A stretch of 64,000 nt of DNA from Cylicocyclus nassatus (Eukaryota > Nematoda > Chromadorea > Rhabditida > Strongylidae): assembly GCA_958299035.1 (NCBI GenBank), contig CATQJL010000223.1, positions 50,512,302 through 50,576,301 of the forward strand. Direction: 5' to 3'. Each line of letters starts with the position of its first letter. Position 1 is the stretch's first letter. The notes under the pieces are model-generated. The model worked only from the letters and a program-made list of their open reading frames with translations, was not told the origin of the DNA and ran no database searches. The translations under genes and the position numbers were made by a program. Below are positions 1 through 12,968 of this stretch, one piece after another.

Positions 1-3000
1 TAGAAGCATACAGTTTTATGGCATTCTCCTCTTCTGTGCTTGTGGGCTCTAGCAGCGCCGCAATAGAGAAGAATGAGAGGTATTCTATTGTAAGCCTAAA
101 TTGAGTTGCAAAATATGGAGTACGCTTGAACGGCGGTCAAACTCACCTATTTCTAGAAATACCTTTGTTGAGTCGTCTAACAAAGTAACCACGGACACAG
201 TCCGTTTCATCCTGGATTATGAACAAAATTACACTATTATCGACGGGATACACCTCATTTCATCATTATTCAATCTTACCTTCATCAAATTTGAAAGTGT
301 CACAAACATATCAGCGCTCAGCATGTGGGAATATTTTTGTATGTAACATAGCTTTAGAAGGCAAGTACCAGCGACTGCCCGCAGCCATGCTTTTTCGATA
401 GAACTGGAATAGCTTACTGGATTTGTCTATCAAAACCATTGGACAACATTATCGAAGCATCCAAAACATCGTATACAGATAGTGTGTCTTCTGTGATTGT
501 GATAATGGTTACCACTCGCTTCATTTGTCCAGTCAATTCACTAATTAGCTAGCAACAGTCATCAAACGAAAAATACTCCCTTTCCATGTCCAGTATAACA
601 GACCACTTCTTAGGCAAAAAAGGATGCAAAGTATCGAAAAAAACGTAAATCGAAAAGCGGTAAAAAATCACCTTATTTTCTTATCAGGATCATGCAGTTC
701 CCCTGCTGCTTGAATAAAAGCAACGAACATCTTCAATGTTTTCATTGCTAGTGCGTCATCGTCTGCATCACCACCACAGGTGAACAGATAACGAGCGAGC
801 AGCTTCATCCCGTAAACCTGCAACAATTCCTTTTGTGTATAACCCGGAGAAAGAAAAACAGCAATCAAGCAACACCTTCGATATCTAGAAGAAAACATTT
901 CCAACAGTGAAACGAATATAAGCAAACACTGCGTACCTTCGATAGACAAAATCTTGGCATGGTTTGCTCTTCCAAAGGTAAAAGAGGATCAAATAAATCC
1001 ACATCTCCGGGGTCTGTCTCAAAGCTGAGAATAAGCTGCAACATCATCATAATACAAAAATTCTGAGAACGAAGTATGAGACATACTCCAGGCACAACAA
1101 CTTCTGTGATTAGACTTTTGACTCGCAAACCAAATACTTGTGGTAAATCACGATGGAGTTCAGAAATAACTTGTAGTGCGTTCACACAGGCTGTAGGATT
1201 CACATTCGAAACGTGCTCCTCTATTTCCTTAAATGGCGTTGTTGACGGAAAGTTACAGCGTGGTTGAAGTCATGAATCAAAACGTATATAATTCGAAAGT
1301 ATAAACAGATAAACAATTAGTAAAACAATCCGTAGAAACTTACAGGATATAGCTCATCAAATCGTCTTGTAGATTCTTCTTTACCAAGCAAGCGACAGAT
1401 CACACGCGCTGCCAGTTTGCAGCAACGCCCAAATCCCTCGTTTTCACTGGAAATGACGTTCCAAACAACCTACAAACGAGATAGAACCATTTCTGTTGAG
1501 GATGCGCAAGTATTCTAATAACTCTTACCGAAACAGCCTTTTCACACCAGCCTTGTTCCTTCGCCTTCAAACTAGATTGAAGAACCACGTGAAGGAGCAC
1601 TTGCAGACCTGTTTCCGCTATAAGAATGGGAGCGCTCAGCCTCTAATTGAGATAAACAGAAATAAGGAAATGATTTACCTGTTTTTGGATCATCGGAAAC
1701 AACAAGTTTCAATATATTATCAATGGAGTCATCTCTAGAGAATAGATGGGGAAAAGCCTCGCTCCAGATCTGTAAAAAGTTCAAGTGAAAGAAGCTTACT
1801 CGAGTAAGTACCAAAACCACCACAAATTGACTGGTTGAGGCAATCACTTATAGTATGGGTGGTAAAAAGTAAATGTATAGACATGACTGATACAGAGCTA
1901 CTTCGCAAATAATTATTACTAACAGTCTGCCAAGCAACTAGAATAATCACGACGGAAAAGACTCTCAAGTGTAGCTTATCATTCGATCTTTCTTCATGCT
2001 AAGAGGGGATACTGACCTTGAGTAAGCGCAGAACATGTGGTGATCTCGAATTGGCTTCAATATTACCACAATCAGCGTCGTTTCTGATACGTATCACCAC
2101 GTTTAGCAACTCCTGTATAAACAAATCTAGCATGACTTCTGCAAGAGAACTTTGAGGGAAAGAACTCACAACTGCCCCATCCAAATCCAATATGATAGGT
2201 GAAACTCTTTCACAATACCGACGAATATTTGTCTGGCAGTCTTTTGGTATCGAGGTTGTCTCCATTGCTCGTTGCACTAGTTCTTTCTAAATACAAAAAT
2301 AATAATATGATAAAGAGCACTGATGATAAAAACGGAGCAAATGTGATAAAAAGTCGTTTACGGCTGTGTTACACAATGTATCAAATTCAAAAATGATACT
2401 GATAACTTATAACTTACGCATGTCTCTTCAATTTTTGAAGTTGTGTATTCGTTAGATACAAGATATTCAGCGCATTCAAAACATCTCTGGTCAGTCGACA
2501 GCAGGTTTGCAAAGTGTTTTAGTGCAATCGAGAACTGGAGACAATGTACAAAATTATAAATGAAGAAAATCGCCTTCGTGCTTACTCCTGTAGGATCATG
2601 ATGCGTGCTACAGATCCGCTGGATTTTTGCCTGCAGTTCAGCAGCTGCTTGTCTGGATATAATCTGTAGCATTTCGCGCAAGATTCGTCGATGGCTAGAT
2701 GATCGAGCAACAATTTCAGCGAAGACCCTGAAAAAATAGTATAGCTATTGAAATTAGTAAAATCTTGGTAGTACTCACTGTGCTTCGAAATTGTCTAGCT
2801 TACAGAAGAGATCAACCATGGATCTGATTCGTTTCTTCATTTCCATTTGGTACGGAATGATATAGATAGAAAAATACCGTTCAATCATCAATCTGAAAGA
2901 AAAATTGGTGCTTTTGCTACAGCAGCAGAAAACAAGACGTACTTTTCTTCTGTCATACTCGCAAGCATATATAACGCAAGAGCCTTCTTTGGGATCACCG

Positions 3001-5336
3001 TAACTGCTGCTATCTCAGAAGCAGTATATTCATCACCCATAATCACTTTGAAATACATGTGCAATAACTTTGTTAATGCTTCCTGACGTATTTTCGGCTG
3101 CAAACAGTGTTAATAAAAACCTCTTCCTTACCAGTAATATGAAGCAAAATATGAGCAACCTTTTTGTCTTTCATTCTGTCGCAGCAAGCCATAATGAGCG
3201 ATTCGTTGACGGCTTCAAGTTTTTTCCTTGCCGTTTCAATTATGCACAATACAGCAGTAAGACGCACAGTATCATCAAGATCACGTGTAAGGCTTCCCAG
3301 CGCCGCTGCAATCTCACTGATATTCATTCACATATCTGTCAAAGAAAGGAAGATGGAGAGTGACATACATGAAATTTGCCCTCTGAGTTGACTATGGAGC
3401 AAGAGAATATCGTGAGAGTCCCGCGCACAGACCTCTCTTATGCTAGCTGAAGTGTCCTTGAATCTAAATTAGCTGGCAAAGTTCTGAATTGTCCACAGAT
3501 AGTAGCTGACACAGTATTTTGAGAACCATAAATTGCCTACTGCAACATGATATTTTTCCTACATTCAAGATAATACTTATTGTTAGGTGGAAGTTCATTA
3601 ACTGCGATTTTTACTTTGATAAACTTCCACATTCGCATGTGTGCTTTTGTATAGCAGAAAAGGCTTTACATCGACAGTCATCACATATGTTGTTCAATGG
3701 CAACCGACGGTAAACGAAGCTACTTCTAATTTTTCATGGATTTGAATTCAAAGCATCAAAATAAGAATTACCTCTCCAAGTACTTCTTCCACAACTTAGG
3801 ATTATCGTCAAAAAACCGCGACTTGCCACTGGCCGCTAATCTTCCAACAAGTCTAGTAGCAAGTAAGCGTTGATTATCATCTTCTGCCTATAGAGGATTC
3901 GACTTTCAAAATGTGACCGATAATTGTAATGTAAATTACCTGCAAGGAACAAGTAAGTTGCGGCAAAACAGGAGCAACCAATTCCGGAGCAACTTCATTT
4001 AGCTCCAAAATCACATCATGAAGCTTCTTACGACCACTTCCGACCATTTCGCACTCTTCAGGGAGACTTCCAGTCAACAATGATTGTGCTAGTAACTATA
4101 AAACGGATGCTTGGAGGAAAAAGGAATAACAACTGCCACGTACCGACTGTATTGTAGCTTCTAGAGATGTTTGTGACACCTGGATTATTTGTCGAGACAT
4201 GTTGTAAGATTCGCGGTTGTTCAGCTAAAATTTGAGAAATCTTTTCATCTCTGAATGAAGAAAAATAATACCTTCTGTGGATTAATTAGGTAGAAAAATA
4301 AAACATCAAGAACTTCGGGGGAGACTTGATCAACAACTCGTAGTATTTTGGAGATCACTCCAATCAAAAGACCAATGACCTGTAAATGAGCTTCAGAAAG
4401 AATTATTCAGCAACTGGAAATGACTACCTTGTCCCTGTTGTCGCTCCTATCGTCATCCTCTGTGGCACTTCCGTCTTCAGATGTGTCTCGTAATTCGCTT
4501 TTCCACTCCTTTCCATTTGCAATTTCCATAGAAGTTTTCAAGAGAGTACGAATGACTTGGCTTGCGTCTTCTGGTGGTAAGTCCTGCGTCAGTGTCAAAG
4601 TGCTCACCACATGGAGATTCTGTAGATCTTCGTATATCACAAGGTTTAATCAAACCATATAAAAAAGAAAGCAAAACATTAGCGAGACAACATGGAAAAA
4701 AAAGAAATAATGAAGGTAGATGTGGACGCACCTCAAGTAAGTAAAAATACCGCCGAAACAAAGGATTCGATGGTGATTCAAGACCTTTCAATGCACGTGC
4801 CAGAAAAATGAGGACATCCTTAACCAATGAAAATGCCAACAAATCCAACCGTTAATAATTCAAACTGCTTACCCTCAATTGAGAGCTGTCCATGACCGGT
4901 GTATTCGGTGCAAAAACCCGTAAGATATCTGCAAGACAGCATGCTAGCCAAATCTGTACATCTTTGCTGCTATTCTCCAGGAAAGAGCTTTTAGCCAAAT
5001 GACATAGAAGCGTCCGGTATCTGTTTGGATTACCACATTCGTCATTTGTATCGGAAAGCTGTAGCGCCTCAGATAAGGTCTGAAACAATGTGCTGAAGAA
5101 GATAAATGATTTCAAATTGAATAATGGCACTTGAATGCAAGTGCTAATAATAGCAATAATAGCTTATTAAGAGAAATGAGATATTGAATAAGCGAGATTA
5201 GATAACAGTCACAGGTCTGGTGAAACGGAAATGCTTTGCTATCTCAAGTTACCTTCAGCCTTTTGACGAGATCACTGTTCCCGCTCGAACTTGGGATTGG
5301 CATGCAATTTGGGGGATACTCTACGTCTTCCCGCAT
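1..5336 (-). CDS. pds-5: PDS5 sister-chromatid cohesion regulator (3' end outside window)
   Basis: PDS5 is a nuclear HEAT-repeat protein that binds the cohesin ring and regulates its loading, maintenance and release; the C. elegans member is EVL-14/PDS-5. I read 24 exons: 5336-5253, 5079-4873, 4818-4732, 4619-4428, 4379-4272, 4224-4144, 4095-3940, 3887-3772, 3463-3369, 3316-3160, 3097-2943, 2892-2779, 2727-2586, 2534-2418, 2286-2017, 1769-1679, 1608-1529, 1469-1344, 1227-1087, 1035-937, 817-672, 403-280, 211-147 and 95-1. They give about 1016 residues that follow vertebrate PDS5 in order: an N-terminal YPP motif, LACCLADILRVFAP, ALKGLESP..RRYFYLLE, APVLPQLTCSLQ, DDTVRLTAV, MIERYFSIYIIP, and DETDCVRGYFVRRLNKG near the left edge. 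The start is the first ATG in frame ahead of the YPP motif, with a TTTGCAG acceptor about 30 bases upstream. The 3463-3369 / 3316-3160 junction is one base out of frame as I read it, so that boundary is uncertain. Vertebrate PDS5 is about 1300-1450 residues, so the C-terminal tail lies outside. Confidence 0.93.
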
Positions 5337-7437
5337 TGAAGTGAATGGTGAGTAAAAGAAATCTGCAAACTGTGACAAAATAAGAGAAGCAGATCATAAT
5401 TTTCATGGGCGAGAGAGGTAGGGGAAGCTCCACTTTCACGATATCTTCATGAGTAGAATCGTGCTTAGAATTAAAAAACGAATGAGGATGAGATTGTTGG
5501 AGATGAATGATTGTGAGAAAAGAGAGAGACAATGATAGTCGGGAAAACCGGAGAGACAACTTGTAAGCAGACATATACTTCAGCTAAAGAAAGGATTAGT
5601 AAGCCTTTTGTCGTTCCCGACATTGGAATCGTTCAAACCGATGTAAATCATTTCAAACTCAGCATTTCACCTGCTCGGAGTATAATGGAATGCAGGGCTC
5701 ACAAAAGTGAGATGTTGGTTCCGGTTCTCAATTTTGCAATGAGAAAATGAGAACAGTTTCATGGCAAAGTAGATCAACAAGCTGAAACAGTGCACAAGAT
5801 TGTGAACATGCTTTGCTAGAAAAACAACACCCGTAAATGCTCCCGCGCACGAACATCCGGCACCTTCAACGCGTAGACCGCAGCGACAACCGCTCCTTGC
5901 AGCGGATTTGGGGGGTCGATGACAGAGGCTCAGAGACCAGCCCCGTAACAAAGATTGAAAACTTGTGAGTTATCCTGTAAATCTTATGACCTTATAAAGT
6001 TACTATCCAGTTAGAATTAGCGGCAGAGGTACAGCAACGCGGAATTAGTTGACTCCAACAAACGTTTTAAGACTGCCCATCTTTCTTATATATATTATTT
6101 TGACAAGGGGAAATACAAGAGGGAAAACTTATGTACTTTGATGTGACAGGCAAAGAGGCGACCTAGCTGAAATCATATTTTCAGACCAAGAAATTCGAGA
6201 ACGCTATGCACATGTTATTCAATAAGCTCGAACTTGTCCTCTCACTCCATTTTGTTCTTGAACTGAAATGTGGTACAATCACCGGAGCTGTGACTAATAG
6301 ACTCGCAATCGCTACGCACACATTCTCAACAAGGTTGAATTTGTTTTTTCCTGTTTTTAAGTAGCAAATGATTTATATATAGGTAGGTGGACCACAAGTA
6401 CAAATTTGTTAACCCATGATTGAGTTTGTTCTGACATTGTGTGCGAAGCGGTCTCGAGTCTCTTATTTTCATAGTATAAATGAGATGACTACTTATTCGT
6501 CAGGCAAATTGTTCATAGCCTACACAAGTCTTTAGCTGCGGATAGATGAGGGGGGGGGCACACACAACGGAACGATCGTTGAGCGTGCTCTGTGGCCAAG
6601 AATTTGAATTTATGTGCAATTACACCGGCTGTGAAGAACTGAACGGTAGATGATGGGGCAGAATACTGCAGAATGAGGTTTGATCTTAACATTGATTCAT
6701 GCTGATTTTGGCATGCTCTATATTTGCACCCTTGCAACAAAATAGCGCTCAACATCTATTGCGTTCCATTTGAACTTGCTGTTTGGTAGACGCATTGATC
6801 GACGAGATTGCAGCGGTTTCAAGTTTCAAAATAGACTAAATTGTGCTGCCAGTTCATAAAGCTACATTTTAGTCACACGTAAACACCTAGAGTGGACTAG
6901 GACTTGAACTTGCTGAAAGGCGTGCTCAATAAAATAATAAAAGTCTGTGAGCCACTTGACAAGCGGATAATGCAGAAACTTGGCTGAGCGCAGCACACAC
7001 TCGCAGTCAGTCCGGGACTAGAAAACATAGTATCTGGTGTTTGTAGCTTAGGTAGACTAAATTTGAATAAACTCATGTGCGAAGTGGAGATTAAGTGCCC
7101 TATACGGAATATTGCGGCGCGACCGCAGAACTAATCGCTACTTGTTTGGAGCATTTTATTGCAGTTGGATTTGTTTTCGTCGATTTATGAATTTGCTCTC
7201 TTCAACATTTATCTTCCACTTTGTGAGCAGAATGTTTGTGAACCTTTGCGTACGCGGTTGATTAACAAGTTTCTACTTGCGCGTTATAACGCGTCTTCAA
7301 CAAGTTCACCTCCTATCGATGGTAAACATGTTCGAGCATGTGATTAATATGTGCAGCGTCTCGAGTATTCAAGTCACAGGATAGATGTCTTTTCTTGCTT
7401 TAGTTTGCACAATTTATAGAGAACAGTTTATTTCAGC
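5337..7437. promoter_or_regulatory. Divergent intergenic region between pds-5 and the KANSL2-like gene
   Basis: About 2.1 kb separates the two divergent start codons, so both promoters must lie here unless one gene has a distant 5' exon. I see no conserved protein. The open frames at 5667-5951 (minus) and 7159-7344 (plus) have no recognisable domain, though 5.8-5.95 kb is locally GC-rich. A G-run lies near 6551-6559. The minus-strand exon 1 of pds-5 follows a TTTGCAG acceptor, so its upstream part could be a trans-splice outron. Confidence 0.5.
7428..7437 (+). promoter_or_regulatory. Splice acceptor directly before the KANSL2-like ATG (possible SL trans-splice site)
   Basis: The sequence TTTATTTCAG is followed by a single C and then the ATG at 7438. 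An acceptor one base before a start codon is typical of nematode spliced-leader trans-splicing. It could instead be the cis acceptor of an upstream exon. I could not join the open frame ending near 7344 to this exon in frame, so I favour the trans-splice reading and the 7438 start. Confidence 0.45.
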
Positions 7438-10400
7438 ATGGGAGAAGCTATTGATTGGGCTGCATCCGAGCCTCCCAATCGGTATGTCCTCGCCTTCGGT
7501 ACGAATCACTGTCTGGTAGAACAGGATTACGATCATGATGTCTATGAAGAATGCAGCTATGTTGGAAGCAGAACCTTGATAAAGTGCAAAGCTGTTCGCA
7601 AAAAGTCAGATCTGAGAGAGAACGGAGGAATATGTGAATTGGTAAGTTTTGTCTGTTGGTCCAACGCTGAAAGAATTGCACCGTTTCAGCACAAACCATT
7701 CCATGATTCCATCAGAAATCGGCTTAGTTGCGAAGATCGTCGTCTGATGCAGGATCCAATACAAGGCAAACCCAAATACAACCCAATACTGAACCAGGAT
7801 GGAATCATCAGGTAAGTTCCATCTTCTTGCATTAGGCGTCCATTTTTGTAATGTGCTTGCTTGTCATGTTTGATTATCCTCTTTTAGTGATGAATATCCT
7901 TGGCTAATTCCGAGTCATAAGTGGGAGTCACCTCTAATTCGCTCCGTTTTCGACGACGCTCCTGACGATGATGCAGTTGCTCCTTTGAGGTAATCGTTTC
8001 GAGAACAGTGATTGAGAGAATCACAATCTTTTTTGTTTGAGGAATGCTGGTGTGTTTACCGACAAAGATGTTTTGCGAATGCGAAAACTTCTACTGGAAA
8101 GACGTATGGCATTGCTAAAACTCCATGCAGAAATGATGACAGAGAGAACATGGAGACAAGCGAATGATCTTCTCAGCAAAAACGGAAAAAGTGCGTTTGC
8201 ATCGTACTCTCTATCGCTTTTGGCCAAATTTTGCCTAATTTAGTTGTCAACCTTGGCGAATCTCAGGCAGCTGTTAATGCTGCTTGTTCATCTATTGACG
8301 ATTATGGAGTCATCTCCAAAAGAATCAAGTCTACCAAGAAATACGCGAATGTGCGTCAGCCTTCACTAATTTAAGAGTGGGATTCACGCCAGTTGTTTAA
8401 GGGTGAACTGTTTCGAACAGCACCCAAAGTATGCAGTTTTGGTAAACAAGCGAAGAACAGCAATACGAGTGACACCGATGTGGGGGAAATCATGGATACG
8501 ATGCTGGATTGTGTAGCGAACGAGAAGATAGATTTCGCGGATTATACAGAAATGAAAACGTCAAAAGGTGCATATCAGATGAAACAAAACACTCGTCTCG
8601 GATCGAATTATTTTAGATGTGCAAAAAAGTGCGCAGGATGAGAATGTACAACCATGCTCAGCGCTTGCATTGCCGCTTTCTAAATACTGCATCTCGCGTG
8701 AGTTTCTTTTCAAATGTTCTTCCTGTACGCTATCATATTCATTTCCTCGTCATTATCATTTTTATTTTTGAAATTGCGGGTAAATTTTCATTGATGCATA
8801 TTTTCGATGATCGTAAGCATGAAAGTCTGTTTATCTTTTTGCGATCTAAAATAGGCAACTATGATACTGAATTTTATTTCTAAGAATTTCATTTAGATCA
8901 AATGCTTGACGAACATCAGTTCCTTTTCGTGCCTTGCAGTGTGTGCCACTCCATGTGTACCGATATCCACACGCCACCGTTATGTGCAAAACACTTAAGT
9001 CAGTATAAAAAACAACTTACATTGCGCAGCGTAATGAATTGCTTGTTTATCTGGTTTTCAGAAGACCTGAGTCGAGGAAACCGATTTGCTCTAAAAGATC
9101 CGAGATTGGTCAACTCACCAGCAGTGAGCGTTGCATCTGGTGTACCTCTTTCTCCTGCATCCAAACTCAAAAGTTGGTGTTTTCTCATTGGGACAATATC
9201 TACTTTTCTGAGCGTCACATGCAGCAAATCGCTGCTCTATGCAGTCACCGAATGATGGATACGATTTAGCATTCAATGACCCTACAAAGCCCTTATTTGG
9301 ACTACCGCCCAGCTCTAACCCGACTTCGTTTCTGTTGGGAACAGCACCGGATAGACGGCTTACGAAGGTATGTAGACATTGCCATCGGTAAACTATTATA
9401 CATTCCATGATATTCAATAGATTACCGTTTCAGCGTCTCTCTGTTGATGTGCACAGTAAGGAAGAAGCAGAGTTGCTTGCCAAAAGGTTCAAGGCAGAAG
9501 TAAGCATCAGTATAGCGGAAATCTCAGAACTATTCCGCATTCAAAGCTTTTAGGTACCAGCTGAGCTGACTGTTGCAGAAGCTCTCAAGCAAGGTCAGTC
9601 ACCAGCAGTCATTGACGCGATAAAGCGTGCTGAACTACGGCGTACCAGGGAGGATGAGGCTTACACATGTGCTAGGTTTCTAGATTTTCATATACTATTT
9701 TGTTTCCCTAACTGTTCTGAGTTTGATCAGAAACGTTGTAGCAACTCTCTGTGGTTCAAAATTCTTCACTGTTTCTGTTTTTGAAGTAGATCTTTTCAGA
9801 GCGCGGCCGTTCGAGCGTGCTCAATTTCCACCCAAACAGAGCCTACCGCGTCGTGTCACCAATCCCGCTACACGTACTCCTGTTGCGGTTCGTCGTCCTG
9901 CAGTCATTGAAGGAGCACCGCTTCAGCAGGTTAATGTTCATTTTCATTTTTCGCTTCAGATTTTTGATCTTAGTGACTGTGAATTTAGCCGTCTTCCTCC
10001 TTGACAGCGAATGCTGGTGGACAGATGTCAGTACGTCCTCCACCAAGTGGTGAATATCACAAAATGCTGCAAATCCCTCAGCGAAGGTCACAACCACCAC
10101 ATCGGTTCGTATCTAAAGTAAGTTATAGTACTTGCTTGTTGAATATGCACACAAGTGGATGTCTTCGAAGTGTCTTTTCTTTCTTTGGTTCAATTGGCCT
10201 TACGGTGATTAGTTTTCTTTTGTTTCATTCCGACGTGAGTAGTTTATATAAATTATTGGATTTGCATGTCTGGGCTTTTATATTCATAGACCCCTATACT
10301 GATCGCTTATCTTAGGATGTTAGACCAATGCAGTACACCGTGGTTCAAACGAACGATCCGAACTGGCCTGCTAATTCATCGCCCATTACGTACACCACTG

Positions 10401-11698
10401 CTATAGATGAAGCTGGAAATGTCAGTTGATTACTAGTTTAGACATTCAACGAGTTTTTCGTTTTTAGGAAGTGTTGATTGAGGATCGTCATACTCCACCG
10501 CCACCAGGTGAAAGAACTTTTGCGAACTTTTCTTCTGCTCGGCAACCGATATCATCTTATCGAAGGCAATTGGCTGTTCCTGGGTTTGCTATTATTTTAT
10601 ATTGACAACAATTGTGCACAGGTGTGGAGTTACTAATAGTGGTGTTGCAGACATCGTCCACAAGTTGCTGTTCTCCGAGGTCGTGATGGGGACAGTCAGA
10701 GGCATCATTCTGTGTTGCCTCCTCCTCCCGATCCTCCTATAATCCCGCTTTCGCGAGTGTATGTATTACTGAGTATAGTTTCTATCGAAATGTTGCGATA
10801 GAATGAAATCTTACTTTATTTAAGTCCGGATCGCGCTACGTTTGGTGTCGTTAGGAGTGCCGGTAGCCCTGTCCCCAATACAAATCAAGGAGAAATTGTA
10901 ATTTGCTTCAATTTCTCCTATTATCCAGAATAGAATATGTGTTTACAGCTGACACTCGGCGGAAGAACTGGTCCAGTCATCATACCGACTACGTCAGTTC
11001 GTGATGCATATCCACCTAGAAATTCTCAGATGGAAACGGAACCAAGTCCGACTGTCTCAGAACAGCGCACACCCAATCCTCCACTTCATCCACGTTTCCC
11101 TACTATTCTTCGCAAAACGGACACCTCAACACCATCGCCTATTCCAGTTCTACCACCTCCACCGCCTGCTCCAATCATCGCCAAGCTAGCACCACCGCCA
11201 AGGCCTCCACCCGCAACGCGTCCCTTACCTCCACACCGCTTGATTACAGCTCCACGCCCAGTGCCACCTCATCGACTCATAAAGACGTTACCACTTCCCA
11301 CGGTGCCACCACCGAGAGTCCAAAAGGTAAATCCAGAATCGAGTAGCTCAAGTAATACACCAGAGCCGCCCAAAGAGCAAGAGCATATTATGGAAGCTGC
11401 TTCGTCATCCTCAGCTACATCATCCTCGGAGAAATCAGCTTCGTCGTCAGAAAAAATATCTTCGTCCATATCTTCGACATCTTCAACCGAAAAGCAGGCT
11501 GTGCAGGAAAAGGTTTTCGTAGAGAAGGATATGGATCCACTTAGCATATTGGCAGCAGTGTCAGAAGCAGCAAGAGATGGTGCCGTTCAGGGTAGCGCTG
11601 CAAAGTCGTCTACTCCGCCCAGTCAAGCACCAGTTGAGCAGGGCAAGGGTAGTAAGGGTAACGATGAAGAAGACGATGATTATGAAGAGGAGTTGTAG
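7438..11698 (+). CDS. KANSL2-family subunit of the NSL/KAT8 histone acetyltransferase complex
   Basis: KANSL2 is a nuclear subunit of the NSL complex, which carries the H4 acetyltransferase MOF/KAT8; SUMV-1 is, to my knowledge, the C. elegans relative. I read 19 exons: 7438-7641, 7690-7811, 7888-7989, 8042-8190, 8244-8350, 8393-8567, 8617-8697, 8897-8998, 9062-9172, 9225-9367, 9434-9499, 9554-9675, 9800-9929, 9989-10117, 10316-10420, 10468-10583, 10651-10758, 10825-10897 and 10949-11698. All junctions keep frame, giving about 964 residues. Matches to human KANSL2 in order are YEECSYVGS..IKCKAV..GGICELH (end of the first C3H-like zinc motif), RNAGVFTDKDVLRMRKLL (helical motif, human HAGVYTAEEVALIMREKL), and PCSALALPLSKYCISH then FLFVPCSVCHSMCTDIHTPP..CAKH (second zinc motif). 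The first half of zinc motif 1 lacks its usual cysteines here. The tail, about residues 450-964, is rich in Pro, Ser and Glu and roughly doubles the human length of about 490. Confidence 0.85.
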
Positions 11699-11743
11699 AA
11701 GTCTCTTTTTTTTTCATGTTATGTACATCTCCAAGAGTAATCA

Positions 11744-11749
11744 AATAAA
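11744..11749 (+). terminator. Poly(A) signal AATAAA of the KANSL2-like gene
   Basis: A canonical AATAAA lies 46 bases after the TAG stop at 11696-11698, a normal 3' UTR length for a nematode. It supports the placement of the gene's 3' end. Confidence 0.7.
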
Positions 11750-11884
11750 ATATACTTATGAATATGTGAGAAAGGTTATTTAGTGACTTGCACATCAAGT
11801 CGTTGTTCTCTAATCTTGAAATACACAAGCCTTTAGTGCTAAAAGTGAAGCATGGACTTTTTCCGCAATTAGTATTGGATGTAT

Positions 11885-12440
11885 CGTCTTACCTGGGAAA
11901 TCTGCATCCCACTACCATCCCAACAAGGGAAGGATGGTCAGTCATGTCTACGATGTTGGAGGGCATAAAATGCTAATTCCACATCTGTCCTCTGTCTGCG
12001 GAGCATTCCTGGACGAAGAGTCAAGAGCATTAGAGGAGCAAAAAAGGAATATTTTTCTGGGATAAAACAGTTTCGAAAAATTTCCCAGCGCTTGAATGAG
12101 ACAACCGGAGTGCGGTTATAGTTCATCTAAGAGTATTGTAAGAGTATTTATTTTATAGAGTAAGAGTATCTATTTTATAGAGTGGTGGAAAGATTACCAC
12201 AATGATTGGTTCAATTAAGCGTTAGGAAAAGTGTTACTACTGTTTTTATATTACTTGCACATTCAATTTTTTCTCCAAGAAACGCCCACGACTTTTCCTG
12301 CAGAGACGCACCGCAGATATTGAAAATTTGGAATCAGCGTTTTATGCCCTCCAACATAATATACATTCCATCTCAAAAGACCAGACCAACCATCCTTCCC
12401 TTGCAAGTATGTAACTGGGCAAATCAAAGAGCCTTCTGAC
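11885..12440. repeat. Degenerate fold-back (MITE-like) element
   Basis: The left arm (about 11925-11995, GGAAGGATGG..TGTTGGAGGGCATAAAA) reappears inverted at about 12325-12420 (TTTTATGCCCTCCAACATAA..CCATCCTTCCC). The centre at 12119-12182 holds short copies of AAGAGTATyTATTTTATAGAG. No open frame of interest was found. I read it as a small non-autonomous DNA element; the family is unknown. Confidence 0.6.
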
Positions 12441-12968
12441 TGCATATGGTTCTGCCAGATCCGACATTCATTACCGACTGCGGTCGTGCTTGTGTTGCAA
12501 TCAATTGTTTTTTTTTCTTTTCAAAACTCATTCTCTTCCATATGCTTGCTTTATACATACTACTCATGGTATTAAGCTTTAGATTGATGGTTTATCCCTT
12601 CACAATGTAGTAATGTTCTATGCCTGCTAACAGTCTTATCGGTAAATAATAAAATCAACTTAGCAGGAAGATTTGTTGTTGTCTAGTTCATAGTAATTTT
12701 CGAATCCCTTGACAATTACGAGTAATTGGTGGGAGACGTAATCCCAAAGGGATAATTTTCTTTGTAGTCAGAATTTTTGCATTCATCAGCGACTAATGGT
12801 TGTTTGCAGAGGCTTTGTGGAAGTGTTATGCTGCTTGCATTGTGTTTCATTCTAGGCGACTAAACTGGCGGCCTTCGTTGCAAGACGTTACATATCGTTG
12901 AATTCCCGCTTGTCTCGGTTCTCCACTCTATAAACTCTGTTCTATGTGCAATCGTTTCCTAGGTGAAT

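Noticed and set aside
4852..5130. Separate small minus-strand proteins across 0.7-5.1 kb
   Set aside because: They are the individual exons of pds-5 with read-through into introns; the plus-strand frames over them are shadows.
7159..7344. Open frame upstream of the KANSL2-like start as a possible first exon
   Set aside because: A donor-like GTAAAC follows, but joining it to the acceptor before 7438 breaks the frame and it shows no KANSL2 motif.
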